From NCBI GenBank assembly GCA_964349515.1, contig CAYGHG010000032.1:1-24507 (forward strand): a stretch of 24,507 nt of DNA, read 5' to 3'. Every line of letters begins with the position of its first letter. The stretch's first letter is position 1. Made by a program: the position numbers and the translations under genes. Origin of the DNA: CAYGHG01 sp964349515. Lineage in GTDB: Bacteria; Oederibacteriota; PGYV01; CAYGHG01. Positions 1-6,514 of the stretch are shown here, piece after piece. The notes beneath the pieces were generated by a model. It worked only from the letters and a program-made list of their open reading frames with translations, searched no databases and was not told where the DNA came from.

Positions 1-64
1 ACGTTATCGTATAAATAACTAAAATATAAAAAGTAAGAAATATATTCCAGGAGGTTTAAACGTT

Positions 65-1096
65 ATGAAGAAATTTTCAGCGCTCTTAACGGTTCTTGTA
101 CTTATGTTTTCGTTTGTAAAAGCAGCAGAGACCAACTATGCCGGAGAGGCGATGTCCATAGGCGTAGGCGCGAGGGCGCTCGGTATGGGGGGGGCTTTTG
201 CCGCTATAGCTGACGACGCGTCCACTTCTTACTGGAACGCAGCGGGTATGACCAACGTGCAGGGAGTTGAAGTCTCAAGCGTAAAGCTCAGCCAGGGAAT
301 AAACAATCTTGATACAAAATACTCATACGTAAACCTGGTTTGGAACACAGGGGCCACAGGTGCCATAGGTATTGGCTGGTTAAGACAGGCAATAGGCGGC
401 ATCAGGATTTCCGGGATTGACGGATCAGGTAATCCTATAACTCTTGATGAACTGAAAGAAAACTCTGACAATGCGATTTATTTTGCCTATGCATACCCTG
501 TGATGAAGGGTTTTTCGCTGGGCGCTTCGGCAAAGGCTTTGCTTGGAAATTATCCCGCGTTCATATATATTAACGGCGGTGCAAATATACAGAGTGCTGA
601 GGTAAATTACACCGGATTTGGGCTTGATATCGGAGCTTATTTGAATGTGGCTGATTTTGCTCCCGGTGTGGGTCTTTCAATCGGGTTAAACGTGCAGGAT
701 GTATTCACATCAATATCGTGGGACGCTATTCAGGGGCTGACTGACGGATTTACGGAAACAGTCGGGCTTAATCTTAAACCCGGAATTGCATATAAACTCC
801 CGATAGACCAGTTTGAAGTAACTGCAGCGGCGGATGTCGATACAAGATATGAGCAGCTTGTAGTTCACGCGGGTGCTGAAATTTGGTGGAACAAGATGGT
901 GGCAATACGCGGAGGCATAAAAAACTGGGGCGAGATAACACAGCCGGGTGGTTCTGACCCGATTTCACAGACTATGGACTGGAGCGTAGGCGCCTCTTTG
1001 AGATGGTATTTCATAGGTATAGATTACGCGTTTGTAAGCACTGAACTTGCAGGTGACACACCGGTGCAGTATCTGTCAATAATCGGCAAATTCTAA
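65..1096 (+). CDS. PorV/PorQ-family outer membrane protein
   Basis: This 343-aa protein is predicted to be an outer-membrane beta-barrel of the PorV/PorQ family. It begins with a Lys-rich n-region and a hydrophobic stretch, and a signal peptidase I site is likely near FVKAA (about residue 20-21). The family-typical block follows at once: GARALGMGGAFAAIADDAS and then YWNAAGM. The rest alternates short Gly-rich strands and turns and ends in a barrel-like strand closing on Phe (YLSIIGKF). PorV proteins in Bacteroidetes serve type IX secretion, but this wider family also occurs in phyla without that system, so a T9SS role is not claimed. An AGGAGG site at 49-54 supports the ATG at 65. It is monocistronic to the right, closed by a terminator at 1110-1139; its promoter may lie off the left edge. 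Family assignment is fairly secure; its function is unknown. Confidence 0.85.
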   Translation: MKKFSALLTVLVLMFSFVKAAETNYAGEAMSIGVGARALGMGGAFAAIADDASTSYWNAAGMTNVQGVEVSSVKLSQGINNLDTKYSYVNLVWNTGATGAIGIGWLRQAIGGIRISGIDGSGNPITLDELKENSDNAIYFAYAYPVMKGFSLGASAKALLGNYPAFIYINGGANIQSAEVNYTGFGLDIGAYLNVADFAPGVGLSIGLNVQDVFTSISWDAIQGLTDGFTETVGLNLKPGIAYKLPIDQFEVTAAADVDTRYEQLVVHAGAEIWWNKMVAIRGGIKNWGEITQPGGSDPISQTMDWSVGASLRWYFIGIDYAFVSTELAGDTPVQYLSIIGKF

Positions 1097-1109
1097 TATA
1101 AACAAAAAG

Positions 1110-1139
1110 GGGGAGGCGGCAACGCTTCCCCTTTTTTTT
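1110..1139 (+). terminator. Rho-independent terminator after the PorV-like gene
   Basis: The stem GGGGAGGC (1110-1117) pairs with GCTTCCCC (1124-1131) with one G-T pair around a 6-nt loop. Eight T residues follow (1132-1139). It sits 13 bases past the stop codon. Confidence 0.88.
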
Positions 1140-1196
1140 ATTTATTCGGAAAGGGCTTTCAACGATAAAACCCCTAAAAAAACAAGCTTTTTCAGG

Positions 1197-1224
1197 TTGA
1201 CATATTATAATGCTGTGATAAAAT
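1197..1224 (+). promoter_or_regulatory. Sigma-70 promoter of the GH94 gene
   Basis: TTGACA at 1197-1202 is a perfect -35 box. TAAAAT at 1219-1224 is a five-of-six -10 box, with 16 bases between them. It lies 45 bases upstream of the chosen start at 1270 and after the preceding terminator, so the GH94 gene has its own transcript. Confidence 0.75.
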
Positions 1225-1269
1225 TTTTATACAAATTTTTTGTTAAATATCATACTCAGGAGGTTTTCA

Positions 1270-3621
1270 ATGAAATTTGGCAGCTTTGATGACGCAAACA
1301 GGGAATATGTTATTTCAAGGCCTGATACACCGCTACCGTGGATTAACTATCTCGGGGTGGACACATACTGTGGATTGATGTCAAATACAGCGGGCGGTTA
1401 CAGCTTTTACAGGGATGCCGCGCAGAGAAGGATACTTCGCTACCGCTACAATAACGTGCCTTCGGACAGGCCGGGCAGGTATATTTACCTGCGTGACAAA
1501 GAAAGTCAGGATTACTGGTCAGCCTCCTGGCAGCCGACCAATAAAGACTTAAAAAAGTATAAGTATGAATGCCGGCACGGTATGAGCTATACGAAGATAA
1601 AAGCGGAATACAGCGGAATAGAGAGCAACGCAACCTATTTTGTGCCTGTAGGCGCGAGCCATGAAGTGTGGAGAATCAAAGTAAAAAACAAATCCAAAAA
1701 GAAAAGGACCATAAGCCTTTTTACATATGTGGAGTTCTGTATGTGGGATGCACACAATGACTCTACGGATTTTCAGTATAACCTGAATATCGGCAGGACA
1801 GAGTTCATGAATAATGCCATGTACCACACAACGCTTTACAACGTCCATAAAAATCACTTTGCATATTTCTGGTCAGACACAAAGGTAAAAAGCTACGACG
1901 GTGTCAGGCAGAGTTTCGTAGGGCCTTACAGGGGAGAGGCAAACCCCATAGCCGTAGAAAAGGGAAAATGTTCAAACTCGCTGGCCGTGGGCTGGGCGCC
2001 GTTTGGCGGGCTGCAGGTGGATGTCACGCTTGCGCCGGGCAAGGAAAAAGAGGTGGTTTTTGTACTTGGTTACTCCGAAAAACTGAATACCGAGGAGCTT
2101 AAGGTCTTTAAAAAGTACTCGGACAGAAAAAACGTTGACGCTGCATTTAACTCCCTCAAGGAGTACTGGGACAAAAACCTGCTTAAATACACCTGTAAGA
2201 CACCTGATGCGGCAATGAACTCGATGGTAAATATCTGGAACCAGTACCAGTGTATGACGACTTTTAACTGGTCGCGCTCGGCATCCTACTATGAAGCAGG
2301 CGGCGAGAGGGGTATGGGTTTCAGGGATTCCAACCAGGATACTCTCGGATTCGGGCACCAGATTCCGGAAAAGGTAAAACCGAGGCTGATGGATATAGCG
2401 GCGGTTCAGTTTCCTGAGGGGCGCGCGCATCACGGTTATTCACCGCTTACGAAAAAGGGAAGCAATGAGGGCTTTGGCGACGACCACCTCTGGCTGGTGC
2501 TTGCGGTCGCGAAATATATAAAAGAAACAGGCGACATTAATTTCTTAAATGAAGTCGTGCCTTTCAACGACGGCAGCAAGGGTAAAATGTATGAGCATTG
2601 CGCCAAAGCAATAGAATACTCCTGGAACAATACTGGCTGGCACGGACTGCCAAAAGCGGGAAAAGCAGACTGGAATGACTGTCTTAACCTTAACGGGCCC
2701 AAAGGAATGGGTGTCTCTGTAATGGTGGCAGAGCAGTTTGTCCTTGACTGTACACTGATGGCAGAGCTTGCCGAGCGTTCAGGCAGGGTGCTGGATGTTG
2801 AAAAATACAAGAAGATGGGCGCGGAGATGAAAGACAGGATAAACTCCAAAGCCTGGGACGGCGAATGGTACGTCAGGGCTTTTGATGATGACGGAAATGT
2901 AGTTGGAAGCGTAAAAAATGAAGAGGGACAGGTATGGCTAAATACCCAGACCTGGGCGCTCATGAGCGGGGTAGCAGAGGGCGAGAGGGCAGATAAGTGC
3001 CTTGCGAGCGTTAAAAAATTCCTTGCGACCAAATACGGAATAAAACTTTTCCACCCGGCATTCAGCGAGTACCACCCTGAATTGGGTTATGTTTCCGTCT
3101 TCCCTACAGGGTTGAAAGAAAATGCCGCGATTTTTTGCCACACAAACCCGTGGGCAATGATTGCGGAAGCGGTTAACGGAAACGGAGACAGGGCTTTTGA
3201 ATACTATAAGGCAATACTGCCTTCGGCTTCAAATGACATTGCTGATGTTCACTGGACAGAACCTTATGTTTATTCGCAGATGATAGCAGGCCCTGACCAC
3301 AAGGATTTCGGACAGGCAAAAAATTCCTGGCTCACAGGCACGGCTGCATGGAATTTTGTGGCAGCATCCCAGTACATACTGGGTGTAAGGCCCGAGCACG
3401 ACGGGCTGGTTGTTGACCCGTGCATACCGCGCAAGTGGAAAGGTTATACGGTTTCCAGAATGTTCCGCGGCGCCAGGTATGACATAACAGTAAAGAACCC
3501 GGAAGGCGTGTCAAAGGGAGTGAAAACAATGACGGTTGACGGAAGGGAAGTAAAAGGAAATATAGCGCCCGCGCCTTCAAAAGGAAAGACAGAATACAAA
3601 GTAGAAGTAATACTCGGATAA
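1270..3621 (+). CDS. Cellobiose phosphorylase (GH94)
   Basis: This enzyme is expected to split cellobiose with phosphate into glucose and alpha-glucose-1-phosphate in the cytoplasm. The protein is 783 aa, close to the roughly 810 aa of characterised cellobiose phosphorylases. Its opening (MKFGSFDDANREYVI, then PWINYLG and SNTAGGYSFY) is the classic N-terminus of that subgroup as I remember it from Clostridium enzymes. GFRDSNQD (R352-D357) and ADWNDCLNL lie in the (alpha/alpha)6 catalytic domain. The second Asp of DWND (D470) is the expected general acid. The reading frame is open from 1240, but the ATG at 1270 follows AGGAGGT at 1258-1264 and gives the family-typical N-terminus, so I prefer it. 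There is no signal peptide. It has its own promoter and terminator. Chitobiose or cellodextrin phosphorylase are alternatives, but less likely given the N-terminus. Confidence 0.93.
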   Translation: MKFGSFDDANREYVISRPDTPLPWINYLGVDTYCGLMSNTAGGYSFYRDAAQRRILRYRYNNVPSDRPGRYIYLRDKESQDYWSASWQPTNKDLKKYKYECRHGMSYTKIKAEYSGIESNATYFVPVGASHEVWRIKVKNKSKKKRTISLFTYVEFCMWDAHNDSTDFQYNLNIGRTEFMNNAMYHTTLYNVHKNHFAYFWSDTKVKSYDGVRQSFVGPYRGEANPIAVEKGKCSNSLAVGWAPFGGLQVDVTLAPGKEKEVVFVLGYSEKLNTEELKVFKKYSDRKNVDAAFNSLKEYWDKNLLKYTCKTPDAAMNSMVNIWNQYQCMTTFNWSRSASYYEAGGERGMGFRDSNQDTLGFGHQIPEKVKPRLMDIAAVQFPEGRAHHGYSPLTKKGSNEGFGDDHLWLVLAVAKYIKETGDINFLNEVVPFNDGSKGKMYEHCAKAIEYSWNNTGWHGLPKAGKADWNDCLNLNGPKGMGVSVMVAEQFVLDCTLMAELAERSGRVLDVEKYKKMGAEMKDRINSKAWDGEWYVRAFDDDGNVVGSVKNEEGQVWLNTQTWALMSGVAEGERADKCLASVKKFLATKYGIKLFHPAFSEYHPELGYVSVFPTGLKENAAIFCHTNPWAMIAEAVNGNGDRAFEYYKAILPSASNDIADVHWTEPYVYSQMIAGPDHKDFGQAKNSWLTGTAAWNFVAASQYILGVRPEHDGLVVDPCIPRKWKGYTVSRMFRGARYDITVKNPEGVSKGVKTMTVDGREVKGNIAPAPSKGKTEYKVEVILG

Positions 3622-3632
3622 AAACAAAAAAT

Positions 3633-3664
3633 AGTCCGGGTGCTTACACACCCGGGCTTTTTTT
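3633..3664 (+). terminator. Rho-independent terminator between GH94 gene and glgA
   Basis: AGTCCGGGTG (3633-3642) pairs with CACCCGGGCT (3649-3658) with one G-T pair, followed by a run of T residues to 3664. It ends only 12 bases before the glgA start, so glgA must rely on read-through or on a promoter inside the GH94 gene. Confidence 0.85.
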
Positions 3665-3676
3665 ATTAAATGGTGA

Positions 3677-5221
3677 ATGATGGCAAATGACAGGAAAATA
3701 AGGCTCGCCAAAGGCCATAAACATAAAATACTCATTGCGGCTTCTGAAATTGTGCCTTTTGCAAAGACCGGAGGCCTTGCCGATGTGGCCGGAGCCCTTC
3801 CAAAAGCGCTGAAGGCCTTGGGCCATGATGTGCGATGCGTGATGCCGTTATACAGCTGTGTTGACAGAGAAGCGTACGGGATAAAAGACACCGGCCGCGA
3901 GGCGTGGATAGACATAGCCCTCTGCGGGCACAGGGCAGGTATAATGGAATCCGTGATACCAGGCACCGATATACCGGTTTACTTCATCGAAAACCCCGAG
4001 TTTTTTGACAGGGAGGAGATTTATAGGACGCCTTACGGTGAGTACTGGGACAATGCAGAGAGGTTTATGTTTTTTTCACGGGCAGTGGTTGAAATGATTA
4101 AGGCAGTTGATTTTAAGCCTGACGTAATACACTGCAATGACTGGCACACCTCTCTGATACCCGTTTATTTAAAAACAGCATACGCATGGGACCGGAATGT
4201 GTACGGCAATACCGCAACGGTTTTTTCGATACATAATATAGCTTATCAGGGGGTTTTTGACCGCAGCAAGCTGTCTCATGCCGGCCTTCCTGATTCCCTT
4301 TATAATATGCACGAAATGGAGTTTTACGGCGGGGTTAATTTTATGAAAGGCGGCGCGGCTTTTTCGGATATTGTGAGTACAGTCAGCAGGAGGTACTGCG
4401 AAGAGGTAAAAACTCCGGAGTTCGGCTATGGGCTGGACGGGCTTTTAACGGCAAGGGGGGAGGATTTCAAGGGAGTGCTGAACGGCATAGACTACGAAGT
4501 ATGGAATCCTGCTATTGACAAACTTCTGCCTTTTTATTATGATATGGACTCTCTTGAACAGAAAGAGGAGATAAAAGAAGAGCTCTTAAAAGAAAACGGC
4601 CTGAATTACAGCCCGGCTGTCCCGGTTATCGGAATGATAACGAGGCTTGACGACCAGAAGGGTTTGGGATTTGTTTCGGCCATCATAGAAGAAATGATGA
4701 AAATAAACCTGCAGCTTGTGATACTCGGCACTGGCGAGGAACGCTACCACAGTATGTTTTGGCATCTAAGGGAGCGTTTTCCGGACCGCATAGGGCTTAA
4801 TCTCAAGTTTGACAACCGGATGGCGCATCTTATATACGCCGGCTGCGATATGTTCCTGATGCCCTCGTATTTTGAACCATGCGGATTAGGGCAGCTTATA
4901 AGCCTGAAATACGGTACTGTTCCGATAGTAAGGGAAACCGGCGGGCTGGCTGATACGGTCAGGCATTACAATTTTAACAAAAAGCAGGGAAACGGCTTTA
5001 CTTTTCAGGGTTTCAACCCATGGGATTTGTTTCTTGCGATAAGAGTAGGTGTGGATTCATTTAAAAACAGAAATTGCTGGAGAAAGATAATGTTGAACGG
5101 AATGAAAGAAAACTTCTCCTGGGAGCACGCCGCTGCAGAATACGTCCTGCTCTATGAAGCGGCTCTGCACAAAGTGCAGATGAGAAATCTGGAAGAGAAA
5201 AAAGAGGAAGAACAGCAATAA
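3677..5221 (+). CDS. glgA: Glycogen synthase (GT5, ADP-glucose type)
   Basis: GlgA adds glucose from ADP-glucose to the non-reducing ends of alpha-1,4-glucan. The 514-aa protein has the GT5 signatures: KTGGLADV (K30-G33 in the donor-binding loop), HCNDWHTSLIP in the N-terminal Rossmann domain, the Rossmann linker with TRLDDQKG, FEPCGLGQ (E400 onward) and ETGGLADTV near the C-terminus. Compared with usual GlgA it carries about 15 extra N-terminal residues before KILIAASE and an acidic Lys/Glu tail. The start is uncertain: two ATGs sit back to back (3677, 3680), and the only ribosome-site candidate is GGTGA at 3672-3676, too close to the first, so 3680 may be the real start. With the upstream cellobiose phosphorylase it suggests a glucose-1-phosphate to glycogen route; an ADP-glucose pyrophosphorylase would have to lie elsewhere. 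Confidence 0.93.
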   Translation: MMANDRKIRLAKGHKHKILIAASEIVPFAKTGGLADVAGALPKALKALGHDVRCVMPLYSCVDREAYGIKDTGREAWIDIALCGHRAGIMESVIPGTDIPVYFIENPEFFDREEIYRTPYGEYWDNAERFMFFSRAVVEMIKAVDFKPDVIHCNDWHTSLIPVYLKTAYAWDRNVYGNTATVFSIHNIAYQGVFDRSKLSHAGLPDSLYNMHEMEFYGGVNFMKGGAAFSDIVSTVSRRYCEEVKTPEFGYGLDGLLTARGEDFKGVLNGIDYEVWNPAIDKLLPFYYDMDSLEQKEEIKEELLKENGLNYSPAVPVIGMITRLDDQKGLGFVSAIIEEMMKINLQLVILGTGEERYHSMFWHLRERFPDRIGLNLKFDNRMAHLIYAGCDMFLMPSYFEPCGLGQLISLKYGTVPIVRETGGLADTVRHYNFNKKQGNGFTFQGFNPWDLFLAIRVGVDSFKNRNCWRKIMLNGMKENFSWEHAAAEYVLLYEAALHKVQMRNLEEKKEEEQQ

Positions 5222-5234
5222 TAGAAAAGCAAGC

Positions 5235-5409
5235 GTCCCCATGGTCAAGAGGTTAAGACACCGCCCTTTCACGGCGGTATCGGGGGTTCGATTCNNNNNN
5301 NNNNNNNNNNNNNNNNNNNNNNNNNNNNNNNNNNNNNNNNNNNNNNNNNNNNNNNNNNNNNNNNNNNNNNNNNNNNNNNNNNNNNNNNNNNNNNCCCCTG
5401 GGGACGCCA
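5235..5409 (+). tRNA. tRNA-Glu (anticodon UUC), interrupted by an assembly gap
   Basis: The 5' acceptor GTCCCCA starts at 5235. An anticodon arm CCGCC-CTTTCAC-GGCGG follows, with TTC as anticodon, then a T-arm start GGGGG-TTCGATT-C. Ns occupy 5295-5394. After the gap the sequence continues CCCC-TGGGGAC-G-CCA, which pairs with the acceptor and encodes CCA, ending at 5409. If the Ns are deleted, the T-stem GGGGG/CCCCC and the 7-bp acceptor stem both close perfectly and the gene has normal length. I infer that the two halves belong together and that the gap marks a repeat the assembler could not cross. Alternatively, the 5' half ends at one repeat copy and the 3' half belongs to another. Confidence 0.85.
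5295..5394. other. 100-N scaffold gap inside the tRNA-Glu T-arm
   Basis: Exactly 100 N characters, the usual placeholder for a gap of unknown length. It falls at the edge of a 55-bp repeat that occurs again at 5584-5638. This repeat is a plausible reason for the break. Confidence 0.97.
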
Positions 5410-5449
5410 AATAAAAAAGCCCGGCTCAATGCCGGGCTTTTTTATTTGT
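5395..5449 (+). repeat. 55-bp direct repeat, copy 1 (tRNA-Glu 3' end plus terminator)
   Basis: The 55 bases covering the tRNA 3' T-stem strand, acceptor strand, CCA and the terminator hairpin recur without mismatch at 5584-5638, offset by 189 bases. The flanks diverge immediately on the right (GCGTAAAC against TCTAAAAC). Confidence 0.93.
5413..5443 (+). terminator. tRNA-Glu terminator
   Basis: A perfect 13-bp stem, AAAAAAGCCCGGC (5413-5425) with GCCGGGCTTTTTT (5431-5443), around the loop TCAAT. It lies three bases after the CCA end of the tRNA. Confidence 0.92.
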
Positions 5450-5583
5450 GCGTAAACAGGGGAGATGAGAAACACCGCAGTTTTAGCAGTACGGGGGGGC
5501 GTAGGCGAAATTGCGAGCATAAAGCGAGCAAGATAAGGAAATGCGAAGCAAACAAAGCGCCATATCCTGTGGTATGGATATTC
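5450..5583. other. Non-coding spacer between the two tRNA-end repeats
   Basis: These 134 bases carry no convincing gene. They include a G-rich tract (near 5491-5500), a stretch dense in GCGA/GCAA words, and a hairpin ATATCC-TGTGGTAT-GGATAT (about 5561-5580) immediately before repeat copy 2. No 5' tRNA half is visible, so copy 2 is only a 3' fragment. An open frame on either strand here runs through the tRNA and terminator repeats and has no ribosome site. Confidence 0.6.
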
Positions 5584-5638
5584 CCCCTGGGGACGCCAAA
5601 TAAAAAAGCCCGGCTCAATGCCGGGCTTTTTTATTTGT
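5584..5638 (+). repeat. 55-bp direct repeat, copy 2 (orphan tRNA-Glu 3' end plus terminator)
   Basis: An exact copy of 5395-5449. Here it is preceded by unrelated sequence (GGATATTC) rather than a tRNA body, so it is an orphan tRNA 3' end. The layout resembles a duplicated attachment site at a tRNA gene or a partial tandem duplication; no integrase gene is in view. Confidence 0.93.
5602..5632 (+). terminator. Second copy of the tRNA terminator
   Basis: The same perfect 13-bp stem and T-run as at 5413-5443, inside repeat copy 2. Confidence 0.85.
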
Positions 5639-5652
5639 TCTAAAACAAGTCG

Positions 5653-5677
5653 GCAGGGTACGATGGCCCTACCCTGC
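5653..5677. other. Hairpin GCAGGGTA / TACCCTGC
   Basis: A perfect 8-bp inverted repeat (5653-5660 with 5670-5677) with a 9-nt loop, in the gene-free stretch between the tRNA and the phosphate operon. There is no T-run, so it is not a standard terminator; its role is unknown. Confidence 0.6.
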
Positions 5678-5712
5678 ATGACAGCTAAAAACACAAATAC
5701 AATCCCCCTGCG

Positions 5713-5735
5713 CCCCCTTTGGAAAAGGGGGTTTT
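5713..5735 (+). terminator. Terminator-like C/G-rich hairpin
   Basis: CCCCCTTT (5713-5720) pairs with AAAGGGGG (5724-5731) across a 3-nt loop, followed by TTTT. It directly precedes the promoter of the phosphate operon and could insulate it. Short hairpins of this composition are also common as dispersed intergenic repeats. Confidence 0.55.
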
Positions 5736-5739
5736 GTTC

Positions 5740-5768
5740 TTGACAAAAAGCCTTCTCTAAAACATAAT
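5740..5768 (+). promoter_or_regulatory. Sigma-70 promoter of the phosphate transport operon
   Basis: TTGACA (5740-5745), a 17-base spacer and CATAAT (5763-5768): eleven of twelve consensus positions. It lies 54 bases upstream of the start codon at 5823. Confidence 0.8.
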
Positions 5769-5797
5769 GCTTGCGATTATTAATGTTTTATTAGCAT

Positions 5798-5812
5798 TGT
5801 GTTAAGAACACA
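5798..5812. promoter_or_regulatory. Palindrome abutting the ribosome site of the DUF47 gene
   Basis: TGTGTT-AAG-AACACA is a perfect 6-bp inverted repeat whose last A is the first base of AGGAGGG (5812-5818). It could be a protein-binding operator in the leader or an RNA hairpin next to the Shine-Dalgarno. The regulatory role is inference. Confidence 0.4.
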
Positions 5813-5822
5813 GGAGGGAAAT

Positions 5823-6497
5823 ATGTTTGGAATAAACGAACTTTTCGGAAAGTCGCCTTTTAAGCCGCTTCACGAGCACATGTTAAAGGTAAAAGACTGT
5901 GTTGATAAACTGCCAGAATTGAAAGACGCATTTGTTGCAGGGGATTTTGCCCGCATCAATGAGGTTTTCAGGGAAGTCTGCAAACTTGAACATAAAGCTG
6001 ATCTTGTAAAAAAAACCATAAGAGTACAGCTGCCAAAGACATATTTTCTGCCTGTGGACCGGGGGGATGTGCTGGGTTTTTTGAACGCGCAGGATTCCAT
6101 TGCTGACGCGATAGAAGACGTGGCGGTGCTTCTTGATATCAGAAAATCAAGCATACCGGAGAATCTGAAAGGTGATTTTGCCGAACTTTTTGACAGGGTT
6201 TTTGACACCTGCGTGGCCGCTTTTGAGGTGTCGGGGCAGATTGACGAACTGGCCGAGACAGGGTTCGGGGGATACGAAGCCTCACAGGTATCCGAGGCTA
6301 TTGAAAAAGTAAGCGAGTGCGAGTGGAAAGCAGACAAGGTTCAGATGACGATATCCAGAAAACTTTTTGAAAGTGAATCCTTAACAGACCCTGTCACAGT
6401 GCTTGTACTTGATAAGATAATAGTAAGACTGGGAAAGATAGCGAATAATGCGGAAACAGCGTCTGACATGATGAGAAATATGCTTGTAAAAGCCTAA
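5823..6497 (+). CDS. DUF47/PhoU-like phosphate transport regulator
   Basis: This 224-aa, mostly helical protein belongs to the DUF47 (PhoU-related, TIGR00153-type) family usually encoded next to PiT phosphate permeases. The N-terminus MFGINELFGKSPFKPLHEH and the PhoU-like segment LEHKADLVKKTIRVQLPKTY followed by LPVDRGD and DSIADAIEDVA are typical. A second related half contains ECEWKADKVQMTISRKLF, matching the two-fold three-helix repeat of PhoU folds with acidic, possibly metal-binding positions. It has no membrane segment and is cytoplasmic. The frame is open from 5799, but the ATG at 5823 follows AGGAGGG at 5812-5818, so I start there. It is co-transcribed with the permease 17 bases downstream and is presumed to tune its activity. 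The biochemical mechanism of this family is poorly defined. Confidence 0.9.
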   Translation: MFGINELFGKSPFKPLHEHMLKVKDCVDKLPELKDAFVAGDFARINEVFREVCKLEHKADLVKKTIRVQLPKTYFLPVDRGDVLGFLNAQDSIADAIEDVAVLLDIRKSSIPENLKGDFAELFDRVFDTCVAAFEVSGQIDELAETGFGGYEASQVSEAIEKVSECEWKADKVQMTISRKLFESESLTDPVTVLVLDKIIVRLGKIANNAETASDMMRNMLVKA

Positions 6498-6514
6498 AAA
6501 CAGCGGAGGTAATA

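Noticed and set aside
1972..2433. Long minus-strand frames opposite the GH94, pil and aro genes
   Set aside because: Each is antisense to a gene with clear family motifs and shows no ribosome site or recognisable domain. They are by-products of codon bias on the + strand.
3536..3566. TTGACG ... TATAGC inside the 3' end of the GH94 gene as a glgA promoter
   Set aside because: The spacing of 19 bases is poor and both boxes deviate from consensus. Coding constraint explains the match equally well.
5395..5638. CRISPR-like array from the repeated 55-bp unit
   Set aside because: There are only two copies, the repeat is explained by a tRNA end plus terminator, the spacer is 134 bases, and no cas genes are present.
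5269..5694. Open frames on both strands across the tRNA/gap/repeat region (including one reading through the Ns)
   Set aside because: They cross a tRNA gene, unknown bases and two terminator copies. The recurring peptide is just the translated 55-bp repeat, and no ribosome site is present.
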